Source: Haemonchus contortus (taxonomy: Eukaryota; Nematoda; Chromadorea; Rhabditida; Trichostrongylidae). From it: 64,000 nt of DNA. Shown here piece by piece: positions 34,765-45,406 of this stretch. A program made the translations under genes and the position numbers. Every line of letters begins with the position of its first letter. The stretch's first letter is position 1. Location: positions 49,259,501 through 49,323,500 of the forward strand of contig LS997565.1 in NCBI GenBank assembly GCA_000469685.2, in the 5' to 3' direction. The notes under the pieces were generated by a model. It did no database searches, had not been told where the DNA came from, and saw only the letters and a list, made by a program, of their open reading frames with translations.

Positions 34765-35309
34765 GAGATGAGTTGTGATCACTGTGTTACAGAAACCAAA
34801 CTTGGTGTTAGAATTGGTCTTTTTCTTTTTTCTATACACGTACCTATTAGCCTACAAGTGACGCCGTAAGCTGGCTACAAAGTCATGACGAGAAGCCGAA
34901 CAACAAGGCAGCGGTATCCATATCCGTCCACTAACTTCAAGCTACAGTAGTTTTTCTGCCACTACATCCTTCCACTGTAAGCTGCCTCAGCTTCCCCTCA
35001 ACTCCAGCTATAAACCATGCGTAGATGCGTTGCCATCTCGTTGAGGAATTTCGGCTTCGTGTCAGCCTATATGCGCACTACTTGGCAGCCCTTCGTGTAA
35101 GACCACTGTCCAATGTGAATAGTCACCGTTACTAAAAAATAGTGTTGGTCATTTGCAACAGATAGGAAAAGGAATGTGTCACGAAAACAGTTTTTTTTCA
35201 ATTTCTGACTTGCTCATTTTACAGCTTTGTCTCATTCGCTACAATGATTTGCATTAGGTCGATTTCGCTCCCCTACATACATATTTCACAAGCCACTTTC
35301 ATTTTCAAA
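34765..35309 (+). promoter_or_regulatory. 5' flank of gene C, conserved among the four receptor genes
   Basis: 34770-34900 aligns with the distal block of A, B and D. 35240-35285 (TTTGCATTAGGTCGATTTCG; CTCCCCTACATACATAT) is the proximal element shared with A (3865-3912) and D (45341-45385). Unlike the other copies, the sequence before the ATG is TTTTCAAAATG, so the 3' splice site right at the start codon is lost. Confidence 0.4.
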
Positions 35310-38300
35310 ATGTATCCGCATATCAAACCAGTTCCCTATCATGTGCTGCATATTCTAATGCCTGCTATAGCCTTCATAGGAAACGGAGCCGTTGTTTATG
35401 TGACAATACGTTCAAAGTAAAATTTTCAAGAGGGTAACCAAGTTTTTTGAGTTTTTTTATGCTTGCTTATGAATATTACCTATCATCTATTATCTATTAC
35501 CTGTTCAATTTAAGAACTTTGCGAAGTCCATGCAACTTGCTTATTGCTCTGGTATCTCTCAGCGACATGGTAGTAGTCTGTGCTGAACCTATCGCTACTA
35601 TTTTCCACAATATGTTGGTTTTTTGAAGTTTTATCTGGGAAACAAGAGGTCTCAAAGTACTCCTTGAACACAAAGTAGCCGTGACTAATGCGTTGAACTG
35701 GTTTTTGCTGATTTTTGACTAATCTGCGACGTGTTTGTGTGTCCAGATATTCATAACTCCTGTTCTAATTTCCCAAGAGGCAGAATGGAATTACTAATAG
35801 TGAGTGGGTGATCAACACTCTATTCACAAAAGGCGGAGCGTGCGTAGAAATCCAAAATCCACACCCAGAGCGATCAAATTTGGCATGGAGAAGGCGGCAG
35901 CGTGGGGCGATGGAGGAAGTCACGGTTGGGCAACGCCTACTGAGGCGGTTCGTGCGCGGAGGAAATGTTTCACCATAAGTTAATAACTCCTGTTCCCGTA
36001 GACCAAGACCGTTCATAGCTGGAAGGAGTGAGGGCGGCAGTATGGGAACACTGGTGAAACGACTAGACTATGCTCTGCCCACAGGTGACGGAGCGTGCGC
36101 GAAAAATCGTAACTTAAGGGAGGAAGAAGAGGAAGAGTGAGTGAATGTGAGTTTCACAGACTCTACCCGTAGAGCGGGGTTGGGGAGGGGAAGGGAGGCA
36201 GATGGAGGGGTGGGGGGGGGGGGGAGGAGCGTACCTTGTGTTGAATGAGCGCAATTTGAACATTGTCGTAATTATGTAATTTAAAAATCTGAAATCGGCA
36301 TAATTGGTGAAAGAAACGGGTTACTTAACCACTGAACCGGTCACGGACTAAGTGTGCGTATGTTCAGCCAGAAATCAGCAGGTCCTGTTACCCAGATCGG
36401 AGAGTATACATATAAATGGGGTGAAGGAGGCAGTTTACCATGAAAAGGAGAAAAGCCAGCGGTCATTCCGGGGATATGAATGCTATTAAAATAAAAGGAA
36501 AGCGAAATTATATAAAGTTGAAAGGACAAGTACCGAGCAAATCATTGGGAGTTATAACTGGAGGATTGAAAATGGAGAGAAAATTTGTACGAGATTTTTT
36601 GCGATGGTTAGATTATGAAGTTCAGAACGCATGGGAAAGCTCAAAGGAAAAGTACACAGAGCACAGTTGCAGCCGTCACACACGGACACATGTATCTGTA
36701 CAGCTAGACCGCATCAGAAACGAAGATTATGTGCGGTTATGCTAACCGCTTCTGTCCAACTGAAAGAGTAAGGTCAATGAATAAGATGGTATGAGCAAGT
36801 ACTGTTAAGTCTGCAAAGGAGGAGCAATGAGATTTTAAGTACATAGGAAGAAAACCAGGAGGAGCTATTAAGAACAAGTGGCTGAATGTGATCAAGAAGT
36901 ACCTTGTCAGAGTCGAGGTGCTCTCAAAATATGCTCTATGGACATGATTACGATGTCGAATTGCTAGCGCCAAAGGGAAGAAGAAAAAAGTTATTGTCTT
37001 CATGTGCCTCTCAGACAGTAACCAGCATAATTGTAATGAAAAAAACAAGGCAGTGCTTGCCAAATGATCATTCTTATTGTTGTGAACATCTAGCAAGTAT
37101 TTAATGGTATTTCTCCGAAATCTCAAACAATCCAGTGGATACTCTAAAAGTTATATTTACTCAGACGTAAACTCTGTTGCCGCCCTCGAGAATATCATGC
37201 GTCATTTGGAATGGGAAGAATTGGGAGTGAAGGTCGACGGCCGCTTCCTACATCACCTCCGCTTTGCAGACGACATCGTGCTTATAACACCGAACATCGA
37301 GCAGGCGGAACGAATGCTGGCCGAGTTTGATAGTGCTTGTGGAAAGATCGGCTTGAGGCTGAACCTAACGAAGACGATGTTCATGAAAAATGGACTGGTA
37401 CCTGATGCTCCTTTCACGTTAAACGGAACGAATATCTCCGAATGCTCTAGCTATGTGTATCTAGGTCGGGAAGTCAACATGATGAACGACCTAGCTCCGG
37501 AGCTGTGCAGAAGGAAACGCGCTGCGTGGGGAGCATTTAAGAATATCGAGGGAGTAGTGAAGAAGACAAAGAACATCCGGCTCCGCGCTCACCTTTTCGA
37601 CACTGCTGTCCTTCCTGCTTTGACGTACGCCTCGGAGACCTGGACTCTACGAAAGCAGGATGAGCATGCTGTCAGCGTTACTCAACGCGCTTTGGAAAGG
37701 GCGATGCTCGGAATTTCCCTATACACGCAAGTGCAGAAGGGAATCCGGAGTTCCGAGCTCCGTCACCGAACGAAGATCAGGGATGCCGTTGATTACGCCA
37801 AGAAATCGAAGATCAGGTGGGCCGGACACGTTATGCGATATAGTGATGACCGTTGGACCAGGGTGGTTACTGACTGGATCCCTCGGGACATCAAACGAAC
37901 TCCAGGAAGGCCGCCAACGAGATGGTCAGACTTCTTCACGAAAGCTCTGAACGAAAGGAATGTTGAACCTCGTGTCCCTGAAGCGAGAACGATTCACTGG
38001 ACCACTCTGGCTCGTGAGAGGGACGAATGGAGACGTTACTGGCGCCCGCTCGAGGAAGTCGATGATCAACGGGACGACAGGTGATATAGGTGATACAGGT
38101 GAAACTCTGTTAGCTATCACCAGTTTTTTCCAGTTTGTAGATCTTTGTTTTTTCTCATGTTATCACTTGCAGAGTTCGCAGTGAAACAGTACCCCGGTCT
38201 ATTTGCACTTATCTTGAACTGCCATCTATGTTCGCAGCATGTACATCGCCAATGTTTTTACTTGCAACCACCATCGACCGAAGGCTGTGTATCATGACAT

Positions 38301-41144
38301 TTTAGTAAGCCTTCGAAAAGTACTTCATCCTTCGTCTTTCATGACGGGGTCTATACTGTGCAGTTGTAAATGTGTCTTCTGAGTGGTTGCTTTTTCGGGT
38401 CCGGGAACATCTCCCCGAAGACGGCGTCGCGCACGCTGCACCCGCCGCGTATCGCACGATTGCGATGGTAGATTGGAGCGCGCAATTTGTAAGGCAGGGA
38501 GTCCTTTAATTATTTGAATTGGCTGGCCGCTCTTTTCAATTTCAATGCAGTCTTGATAGTTGCTTACATAGGACGAGTCATTCTAATCAATCAAGTCTAA
38601 TAAACATGAAAACTAAAAAGAAACAGAAGAAAAAACGATCAAATCCAATGAGAAAGCAAGCCAATCAACGAAAAATATCGCGTCCTACCGATTGGCGGGA
38701 GGCGGGGTGAGTACGTTAGTTGCAGTGGCATTTGCCGCGTGCCGCAAGGGAGAATGCCGCAATCGGGGAGAAGTTCCGATACCCTCATTTGCCGCTATGC
38801 CGCCTCCGCCAGTAGGGAGTGGAGAAAACTGTAATAATTACAATAAAAAGGAGAAAGAGGTTCCAAACGGAAAACAATAGAAAGGCGAAATAGCTAATTT
38901 TTGGCATTTTAACCAACCGCCCCTACATGACCTTTTCCAACTGTAGGCAACTGAAAAACAGAACTGATAAATTAGTCAGGTCGAGATTCATCATACAATA
39001 CAGAAATAAGTGGCACAAACATGAATTTGGCTCGATTTTCGAACCGCATATGTACATTTCAGCGACGCTATGATAGCTTCCTACTCGAAATACTATCTCG
39101 TTGCACAGATTCTACCAGGATGTATATTTGCAATTGCTGTGGAAGTGATAGCTTTGAAAGATCTAAACGCTGAAAAGTATGTCAATATACATAAATTTTT
39201 GACATTAGTCACAATAATTGCATCTTGCACCACAGTGGAATTTCAAAGATTGCTGATTTTCATGTAAAGCATCCTACTCCATCGTCAGGAATTTTGTCCG
39301 ATATTTTTATAAGTTGCAGACAAGTCATGTGCAGTTTGGAATCAACTATGATGGGAACGCCTAGCATTATGTACGTCAAAACGATCCTAATAGTATGCCT
39401 TCTGATTGTACTATGCAATGCGTCCTTTCTGCTCTTTTTAAGAAAACTGCGAATGAGTAAGTGCTTCAATGTTTCGTTGTAGTGCCATTTCATCCGAAAT
39501 AATCTAACGAAGTATAAACACTGCCATTTCAGGCAGCGGAGTGTCGAAGAGCGTCCATCGTTCCGTATTTGTTATCTGTATGACTGTCGTGTTGGGTTAT
39601 TTCTGCGCAGTGTTCATCTTTTCTTTGAGAGAAGCCCTGAATCTAGATGTTGATTTGCTAAATTGGAGTATATTCACAGGACTATTCTGTAATTTAGCAT
39701 ATTGTTTCAATTTCTTCGTCTACTACATCAACAGGTGCGTGCTTTTTAGCGGATATCATTGGGGCAGATTCTTCACCTCCTCGTTTATTGACGAGACCCA
39801 TCAGTAAAGGGGAACCTTCTGTGGACTACGCGGCTGCAAGTTGGGCAACGGTAAGTTGTACGATTCTAGTGTATCCTAAGGCTTACATCCAAAGGAATCA
39901 GCAACGGCTACCACGCACTGACCATTGAGGCAGAGGCTTGCAAATATTATAGTTGGTATAGCTTGAGTAACAATAAGTGCTGACGCTCTTCGTATTTCAA
40001 CTAACTACGGGTTTCCTATCGATTCTTTGACAGTTTCCTTCATGTACGTCATCGTTTCTCGCAGAATGCTTTTCACTCCTTTCTCATCGCAACATTAAGT
40101 GCTCTTTTTGATGTTAGTAACCATTAGATCCAAGCTTCTTGATCAATGGGCACCCATGTGACCTAGGGAGACGGGCGTTAGGAACGATTTTGGGTAGTCG
40201 ATTCGCCGCACGCGGCTGTCGCGGACCACTCATTCGCCGCTTTTACAGCTCTAGCGTTCTTCATACAGCCCAATCGATATACGATCATTATTTTATACAT
40301 AATTCTACTATTAATACTTTTGTTCTTGTATTTCTTACCTACTGCTGCATCCTGCTACACTCCTTCGCGCGCGACGCCCCTCTCACCGCGACGCGACCAT
40401 TTCGTTCCTAACGCACTACACCATGTGACCTATTATGATTCATTGTCTATGAACGCAAGTATTTTTCAAACGAGCTAAACGTGTTGAAAAGGCAGTAAGT
40501 GCGGCATCAGCCATCAAAGTGTGCGTAATCGATCGTTTTAAAGCGTCAGCGTCATTTATAGTGACGACGCCGACGTCATTGTCGGCGTCGCTACTATAAA
40601 TGTCGCCACTGAATGCGCTGGACGATCTGCTGCTAGAATTTTAGAATATGTGCACCATTGTGGAAGGTTCAGCTTTCATAAGGTCGCTATATTACGGTCG
40701 TTTCTGAACGATAACAACAAAGTCTTTCTCCTTTCTAAGGCTTGACAATCCTGTTGATATCGCTCGAGAGAGATTTGAGTCGCTTGCAAGGCGGGAATTT
40801 CGAGATTGCTCAGCAATTTTCGAGAAGAATTCAACATAAATTTTTCCAACGCTTTCTGTTATTCATTTAAACAGTATTGGTAGTCACATGGAGGATGCTT
40901 CATATAAGCACGCTGAGATCCTCAAGAGGTCTACTTGGATATGAAGGCGTTTAAGAATTCATAAGTTTCGGAAAAATTTCGTTAAAATATTTTTTTCAGC
41001 AAGGAATATCGCGCTATATTCGACGATCTCCTCGGAATCGGTCACATGAAGGCTTTGCTCTGCCGCAGAAAGCGAATCGGTGATCAACAAGTAGCTACCT
41101 TGCAAAATGCACGTCCAAACAACCATGTTACTCATGGAATTTAG
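35310..41144 (+). CDS. Srsx-class chemosensory GPCR, gene C (7 exons, 311 aa)
   Basis: Third member of the array. Exons: 35310-35416, 35515-35613, 38173-38304, 39063-39176, 39320-39456, 39533-39734, 41000-41144 (TAG), all GT-AG. Key features: [13 protein letters not shown] (TM1), [20 protein letters not shown] (TM2), [15 protein letters not shown] with the IDRR motif (TM3 end), [19 protein letters not shown] (TM4), [18 protein letters not shown] (TM5), [16 protein letters not shown] (TM6), [13 protein letters not shown] (TM7 end). The tail [12 protein letters not shown] is nearly shared with gene D. TM4-TM5 differs most from the other copies (KDLNAEK instead of [18 protein letters not shown]), so ligand preference may differ. 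No TTTTCAG acceptor directly precedes the ATG, so the transcript start or trans-splice site must lie elsewhere. Introns 2 and 6 are swollen by repeats. Confidence 0.87.
35780..36110. repeat. Dispersed GC-box repeat, copy in intron 2 of gene C
   Basis: Diverged units of the family at 49650-50920, recognised by CATAACTCCTG-like, TAGACCAAGACCGTTCATAG and GGCGGCAGTATGGGAACAC segments and by GGCGGAGCGTGCG. The GC palindromes are decayed. Confidence 0.5.
36430..37010 (+). mobile_element. Old RTE-like fossil in intron 2 of gene C (shared with gene D)
   Basis: Aligns with 46360-46930 in the same intron of gene D (for example CTGGAGGATTG and AGACCGCATCAGAAACGAAG against GACCGTGTCAGAAACGATTA). Translated pieces resemble an RTE C-terminus: [12 protein letters not shown], then [20 protein letters not shown]. 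It is too decayed for a clade assignment. Confidence 0.5.
37170..38100 (+). mobile_element. RTE-type LINE, 5'-truncated, long open RT C-terminal frame
   Basis: One open frame from about 37175 to 38084 (TGA at 38082) encodes the palm-to-C-terminus of an RTE reverse transcriptase. [15 protein letters not shown] holds the F-A-D-D catalytic box, followed by [33 protein letters not shown] and the C-terminal [14 protein letters not shown], then [13 protein letters not shown]. It ends with short GGTGATA/CAGG tandem units (38080-38103), the RTE 3' tail. The absence of stops over 300 codons indicates recent insertion. It lies in intron 2 of gene C in the gene's orientation. The N-terminal endonuclease and RT fingers are missing. 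Confidence 0.9.
38397..38784. mobile_element. TIR MITE in intron 3 of gene C (family also at 25022)
   Basis: Ends GGGTCCGGGAACATCTCCCC (38397) and the complement of GGGTATCGGAACTTCTCCCC (ending 38784) are inverted repeats of about 22 bp. The body aligns throughout with 25022-25412, including GATTGGAGCGCGCAATTTGT and the basic frame [14 protein letters not shown] at 38606. It is in a different intron from the gene B copy, so the two arose by transposition and not by gene duplication. Confidence 0.75.
40154..40432. mobile_element. Short TIR element in intron 6 of gene C with 12-bp flanking repeat
   Basis: The 12-mer CCATGTGACCTA lies at 40154-40165 and 40421-40432. Inside, GCGTTAGGAACGA (40175-40187) is repeated inverted at 40402-40414. 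A related sequence on the minus strand is at 45745-45965 in intron 2 of gene D. Non-coding; superfamily not determined. Confidence 0.6.
40553..40602. repeat. Hairpin, 22-bp arms, in intron 6 of gene C
   Basis: CATTTATAGTGACGACGCCG (40553) pairs with 40581-40602 with 20 of 22 positions matching, around the loop GTCATT. Confidence 0.75.
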
Positions 41145-44100
41145 TTGTCACCCTTCTTTTTCTTTGTTCATGCGATTTGACGTTGAGCGAGTTGTTACGG
41201 CAGTCTTCTCCTGTTTACTCTAATTGGCCGACCTCCTATAGTTCAGGAGTATTATTATAATAGTAGAGCAGAAGGAGTCGGAACGGCTACTGATCTTTTT
41301 GGCGTTGGTTGAGTTATTTCATACTTTTTCAAACCCCGGAAAAACTTCTCAATATAGTGCTTGTGCTTGCAAAAACGATCCACTTCAAGTACACAGATTA
41401 TCTTGAAAGACGGCTTTTCCGAAACTATCTCTCCAGCATTCAAATTTGGATGGGAGATATTTTGTAATGGAGAAAGACCCATCTTCTTGCGATTCAATCT
41501 CACAATTTCTTCTACTGAGCACCTCTTTTGTAGGGTTCCATCATCGGAACCTCTTGAGGTAAATGTGAGAGAAACTACGTGAATTGCTCTACTCTCGGAG
41601 CTAAGAGAGACCGTCTTTAATAAACGCATAAAATCCTGTTGTTACTTGATCCCATTTTGTGATGCATTCATTCAGACGATTCTGATTCGCATTCGACAGA
41701 TACAATTGCTTGCGGTGGCTGGCTTATCACAAGTCAGTGCTTTCATACTTAAAGCCGATGGAGGCACCGCTAGACCGACCCCAGAGATATAAGAGACTCG
41801 GTTGAGGCGGATAGTCATCCGGGTTCGATCCTCGGACCATGCATGTGTGATAGTGTGCACCTTGCCAGTGCGCCACAGTCATCGTGAAAAACGGGTGTAG
41901 ATAATTCTCCCCGAAAATGAATCACACCCGATCGCACGTACTCCTAGCTGTGATGGGGGAGGTTTCTATTCCCAGCGTGAGGATAACGTAGCCGCCACGG
42001 AACCATTGCCGCTTGCCGTGGGAAGTCTGGACGAAGTACCGCCATCCCGTGAAAAACTGAATAGTCCATAAAACTTCTTCATACAGAACCTACTGTCTGC
42101 AATCTGGTCAGCTGTTGCTAGAAATAAGACTCTGGTAAAAAGAAGTGATGGTTCTGAAAAAATCTTGGACATGAGACATTGATTTTAACAACATATCCGA
42201 TGTGAACTCCTTGTATAGATTAACTTCTTGAAACTCCCTCATCGATTTACTACCTCGGCTTGTACAGCATGCTTCTTTCGTGCTATCCAAAGTCGTTGGC
42301 AACTGTTTTGTCTCATTAATTTGCTTTCAACAAGCTCCGATCATTATCTGTACTCATTCGTAGACCGAGTGAAATGTACGCGATGTTATGCAATTTATGT
42401 TTATTTGGTTGCAATGTTCATATACCGAAGTGAAATAAACTCAGTTAAAAACTCGTAAAGATGTATATTTGAAGTGGGTTACTACTTAGTGGAGGGAAAT
42501 CCTTCGAGAAGCAAAAATTCTATGTGGACCTATTTGTTAGTCATGGAAACAGCAGGAAATTTATATTACAAATTGCGGTACAATATGCACATAAACAGAT
42601 AGCTGCCAAAAGCAATCAAAAACAAAGACAACTTTTCGGATGTGAAATGTGAATTGGATAGTGTGGCTATCGGGGACCTTGAATTGATCTGTAAGCACGC
42701 TGAACATCAGTACGTAATGGGTGTATATCGTTTGGCGCGATCCCTGCCATCGCGCCGCCCATTTGACGCGGTTTGCAGGCTGGAAAACTCGTCCACCTGA
42801 TCGATCAACCGATTGCCAATCTAGCTGATAGAAGCCTCATCGATGACGCTTCACTGATAGGCAGAATAGAAGCAGGTCCACAATGAGGCGTCTAATAGTA
42901 GCAGCTCATCGATTGGGCTGGATGAGCAATAGGTTGCGCGATTACCTGGACGAGTTGTCCAGCTCGCAAACTGCGTCGAATTGGCGGCGCGATGGGAGGA
43001 ATCGCGCCAAACGACCGCCTCCCGTACGTAACACATCAGCGAGGCAAATTTAGCGGCAATAAACTGTACCATGCGAAACCCATCGAAAGCCAATTGTTGC
43101 GTTGCCTAGACCTTATACAACGAATCTCCCGCCGATTCCAGGAAGGTTTGAGGTGAAAGAGTGTTCCTGGAACCCAAGAGGAACGTTATACAATTAAACC
43201 TTTGGGAGTAAATGCAAGGCAGATGCAGAAAAACTACCCGTGTAGAGGGAAAAAAACTTTATTCAAGAGAAAGGTACACAGCCGCGAGGGCAGGCTGAGA
43301 CGCTGAATCCGTAACCATCACTCAGAAAAACTCAGAAGAAAAAGCTGCTTTACCTGAACAAATTGTAACTTTCCCACCAAACGAACTGTAAGAGCAAGGA
43401 GAAGCGATGAGTAAGGAACTTTTGGCTTCAGATTAAAGGCACTGTTCACGGAAAAATAGTTTCGGAGATTTGCACATGGTTTGAACTCGAAGCCCCCTCT
43501 GATAACATTTGTGCAGGAATTAGGTCGGAAAACGGCTAGATAGGGCACGATAAGGGCAGAAACAGTGGGGGACGGGAGGCCTCCGCCCCTCACTAGGCTG
43601 ACTACGAGTTCAAGTTGTCCTTCACCACATTCGCACTGGAGCGAAGTTGGTGAAAAATCGATACGCAGATTGGCAAATTGCCAGGAATCATCAGCTGGTC
43701 GACCGCCTCGTACAGGAGCTAGTATTCGGCTGTTATTTCTATTATTCGCGTATCGTTTGTTTTTTTTTTGTTATTAATTTTTACGGTAGCATTCTTTAAC
43801 TATTCTCGTAAGTTTATTGAAGATTTTAACATATTTTGTGTAGATTATTGCATGCAAATCTTTTTTTATATGAGAAACTCCGGTAATTTCGATGTGTTGT
43901 CTGTATTGCAGACATTGCGTCGCCTTCGTGCATTTTCGCTCGAACACTCCCTAACCGCGGATGTGTACCGATTCGTGCACGTGCATTCTGGGTGCACGCG
44001 GCAAATTGTGCGGCGAAATTCGGTGAGATTTGGACGACTGCAACGTTTATCATTTGGGTCCAAATTTGAAGTAGAGTAGGTTAGTAAGATTGCCCGACCC

Positions 44101-44640
44101 TACCGAAGTATTCTACTTCAAGTTTGTGCCCCAGTGATAGGCGCAGGAGTTGTTTGAATCATCGCGAATTTCGCCGCGCGCACCCGGAATCGCACGAATC
44201 GTGCGTCCCCCCCCCTAACCGCAGTTTTTTTCAATGTGAAATTCGTCCAACCCCCCCCCCCCTTTCCAGCTCTTTTTTGACCCTTTGTAATCCTCTTTGT
44301 TCATCGTTTTTTGCGCTTTTTTCGTTGTTATCGCTTTATTCTAGAGTAGTTCTATCGATTCCCTTCAGAAAAGGGTACCCTAACTTTTTTGTGAATAGTG
44401 CCTTTGAAGGTGTTAACCGTGCACCACAGCTATTGACCAAAGCTGTCTGTCTCAGTTTCTGTTCAATTCCACGATCTCTGATATAAAGGCGAGGAGGATG
44501 GCACACTAAGATACCGTTGAAGTCAACTGTATTCGGGTGAAGACAGGCAAAATAAAACATTGAACTGGCTTGAACGGGGTTAAAATTGAATGTAAGCTCA
44601 ATTTTGCAGTGTAATCGAGTTTCTCCCTATACTATTCTCA
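41145..44640. other. 3' flank of gene C, partly shared with A and D, no gene
   Basis: 42480-43110 and 44390-44560 align with the 3' flanks of genes A and D. Around 41780-41860 there is a B-box-like GGGTTCGATCCTC next to CGGATAGTCATCC, possibly a tRNA-related SINE remnant. C-runs occur at 44208-44218 and 44251-44264. Frames of 120 codons or fewer have no motif. Confidence 0.45.
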
Positions 44641-44859
44641 TGCATCGCTCTATTTAAACAGCTGTGCTTGATAGGGTAACCAAAACTTTTCTCTGACTGT
44701 GATCCGAACTGGGGTCGTGTTCGTGCACATCCGGATGCTCACCACTATACTGACAAGGAGCCTCTTTATAAATGGAACTTAAGTAATCTGTTCATCACAA
44801 CGGGGACCAAGGATAAAGTGTCTGATGTCCCTGAGTTTCATAGGTCTTGACCGTCTGCC

Positions 44860-45406
44860 TTTAAGAGTTTTAAGATTAGTTGTCATAGTTCTATTGTAGG
44901 AGTGACTAACTTATTATTCAGAATAATTGTTTTGTTTTTTGCATTCATATGTCTGCCCGACTACAAGTTATTGCCGTAAGCTACAGTATCATGACGGGAG
45001 GCTGAACAACTAGGCAACGGTATTTGTACACGACTACTGTTTCGCTGACAACACATCCTTTCACTGAAAGCTTCATTTCACAGCCTGCTGCGAGAGTGGT
45101 ACGACGTTCGGGTACAAAGTGCCACACTCCAAGTAACTGCAACCATAGCGTCTGCCTACCTCCCCATTGTCGAGCATCCTCTCAAGGTGGAGCACATTGA
45201 ATAGTCTCAGTTATTTTTAAAAAAAAAAGACTAAGCCATCTGTGACAGATTGTTCACCAATAAAGGAAGTTCCTTAAAATCAGTTCTTCTCACCCTGCTG
45301 ACTTGTTCATTTTACTGTTTTCATTTGACAGTTGCAACAATGATTTGCTTTGGGTCCATTTCACTCCCCTACATACATATGTTAGAGGCCATTTACATTT
45401 TTCAGG
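44860..45406 (+). promoter_or_regulatory. 5' flank of gene D, conserved among the four receptor genes
   Basis: 44870-45000 carries the distal block (TATGTCTGCCCGACTACAAG). 45341-45385 carries the proximal element (TTTGCTTTGGGTCCATTTCA; CTCCCCTACATACATATG), closest to that of gene C. TTTTTCAG ends at 45405, one base before the ATG. Confidence 0.4.

Noticed and set aside
36737..37126. 129-codon minus-strand frame rich in F and L
   Set aside because: Opposite strand of an RTE-like fossil; it loses its frame in the gene D copy.
41780..41860. Possible tRNA gene (GGGTTCGATCCTC)
   Set aside because: Only the B-box arm is present; no acceptor stem or anticodon arm could be folded. At best a SINE remnant.
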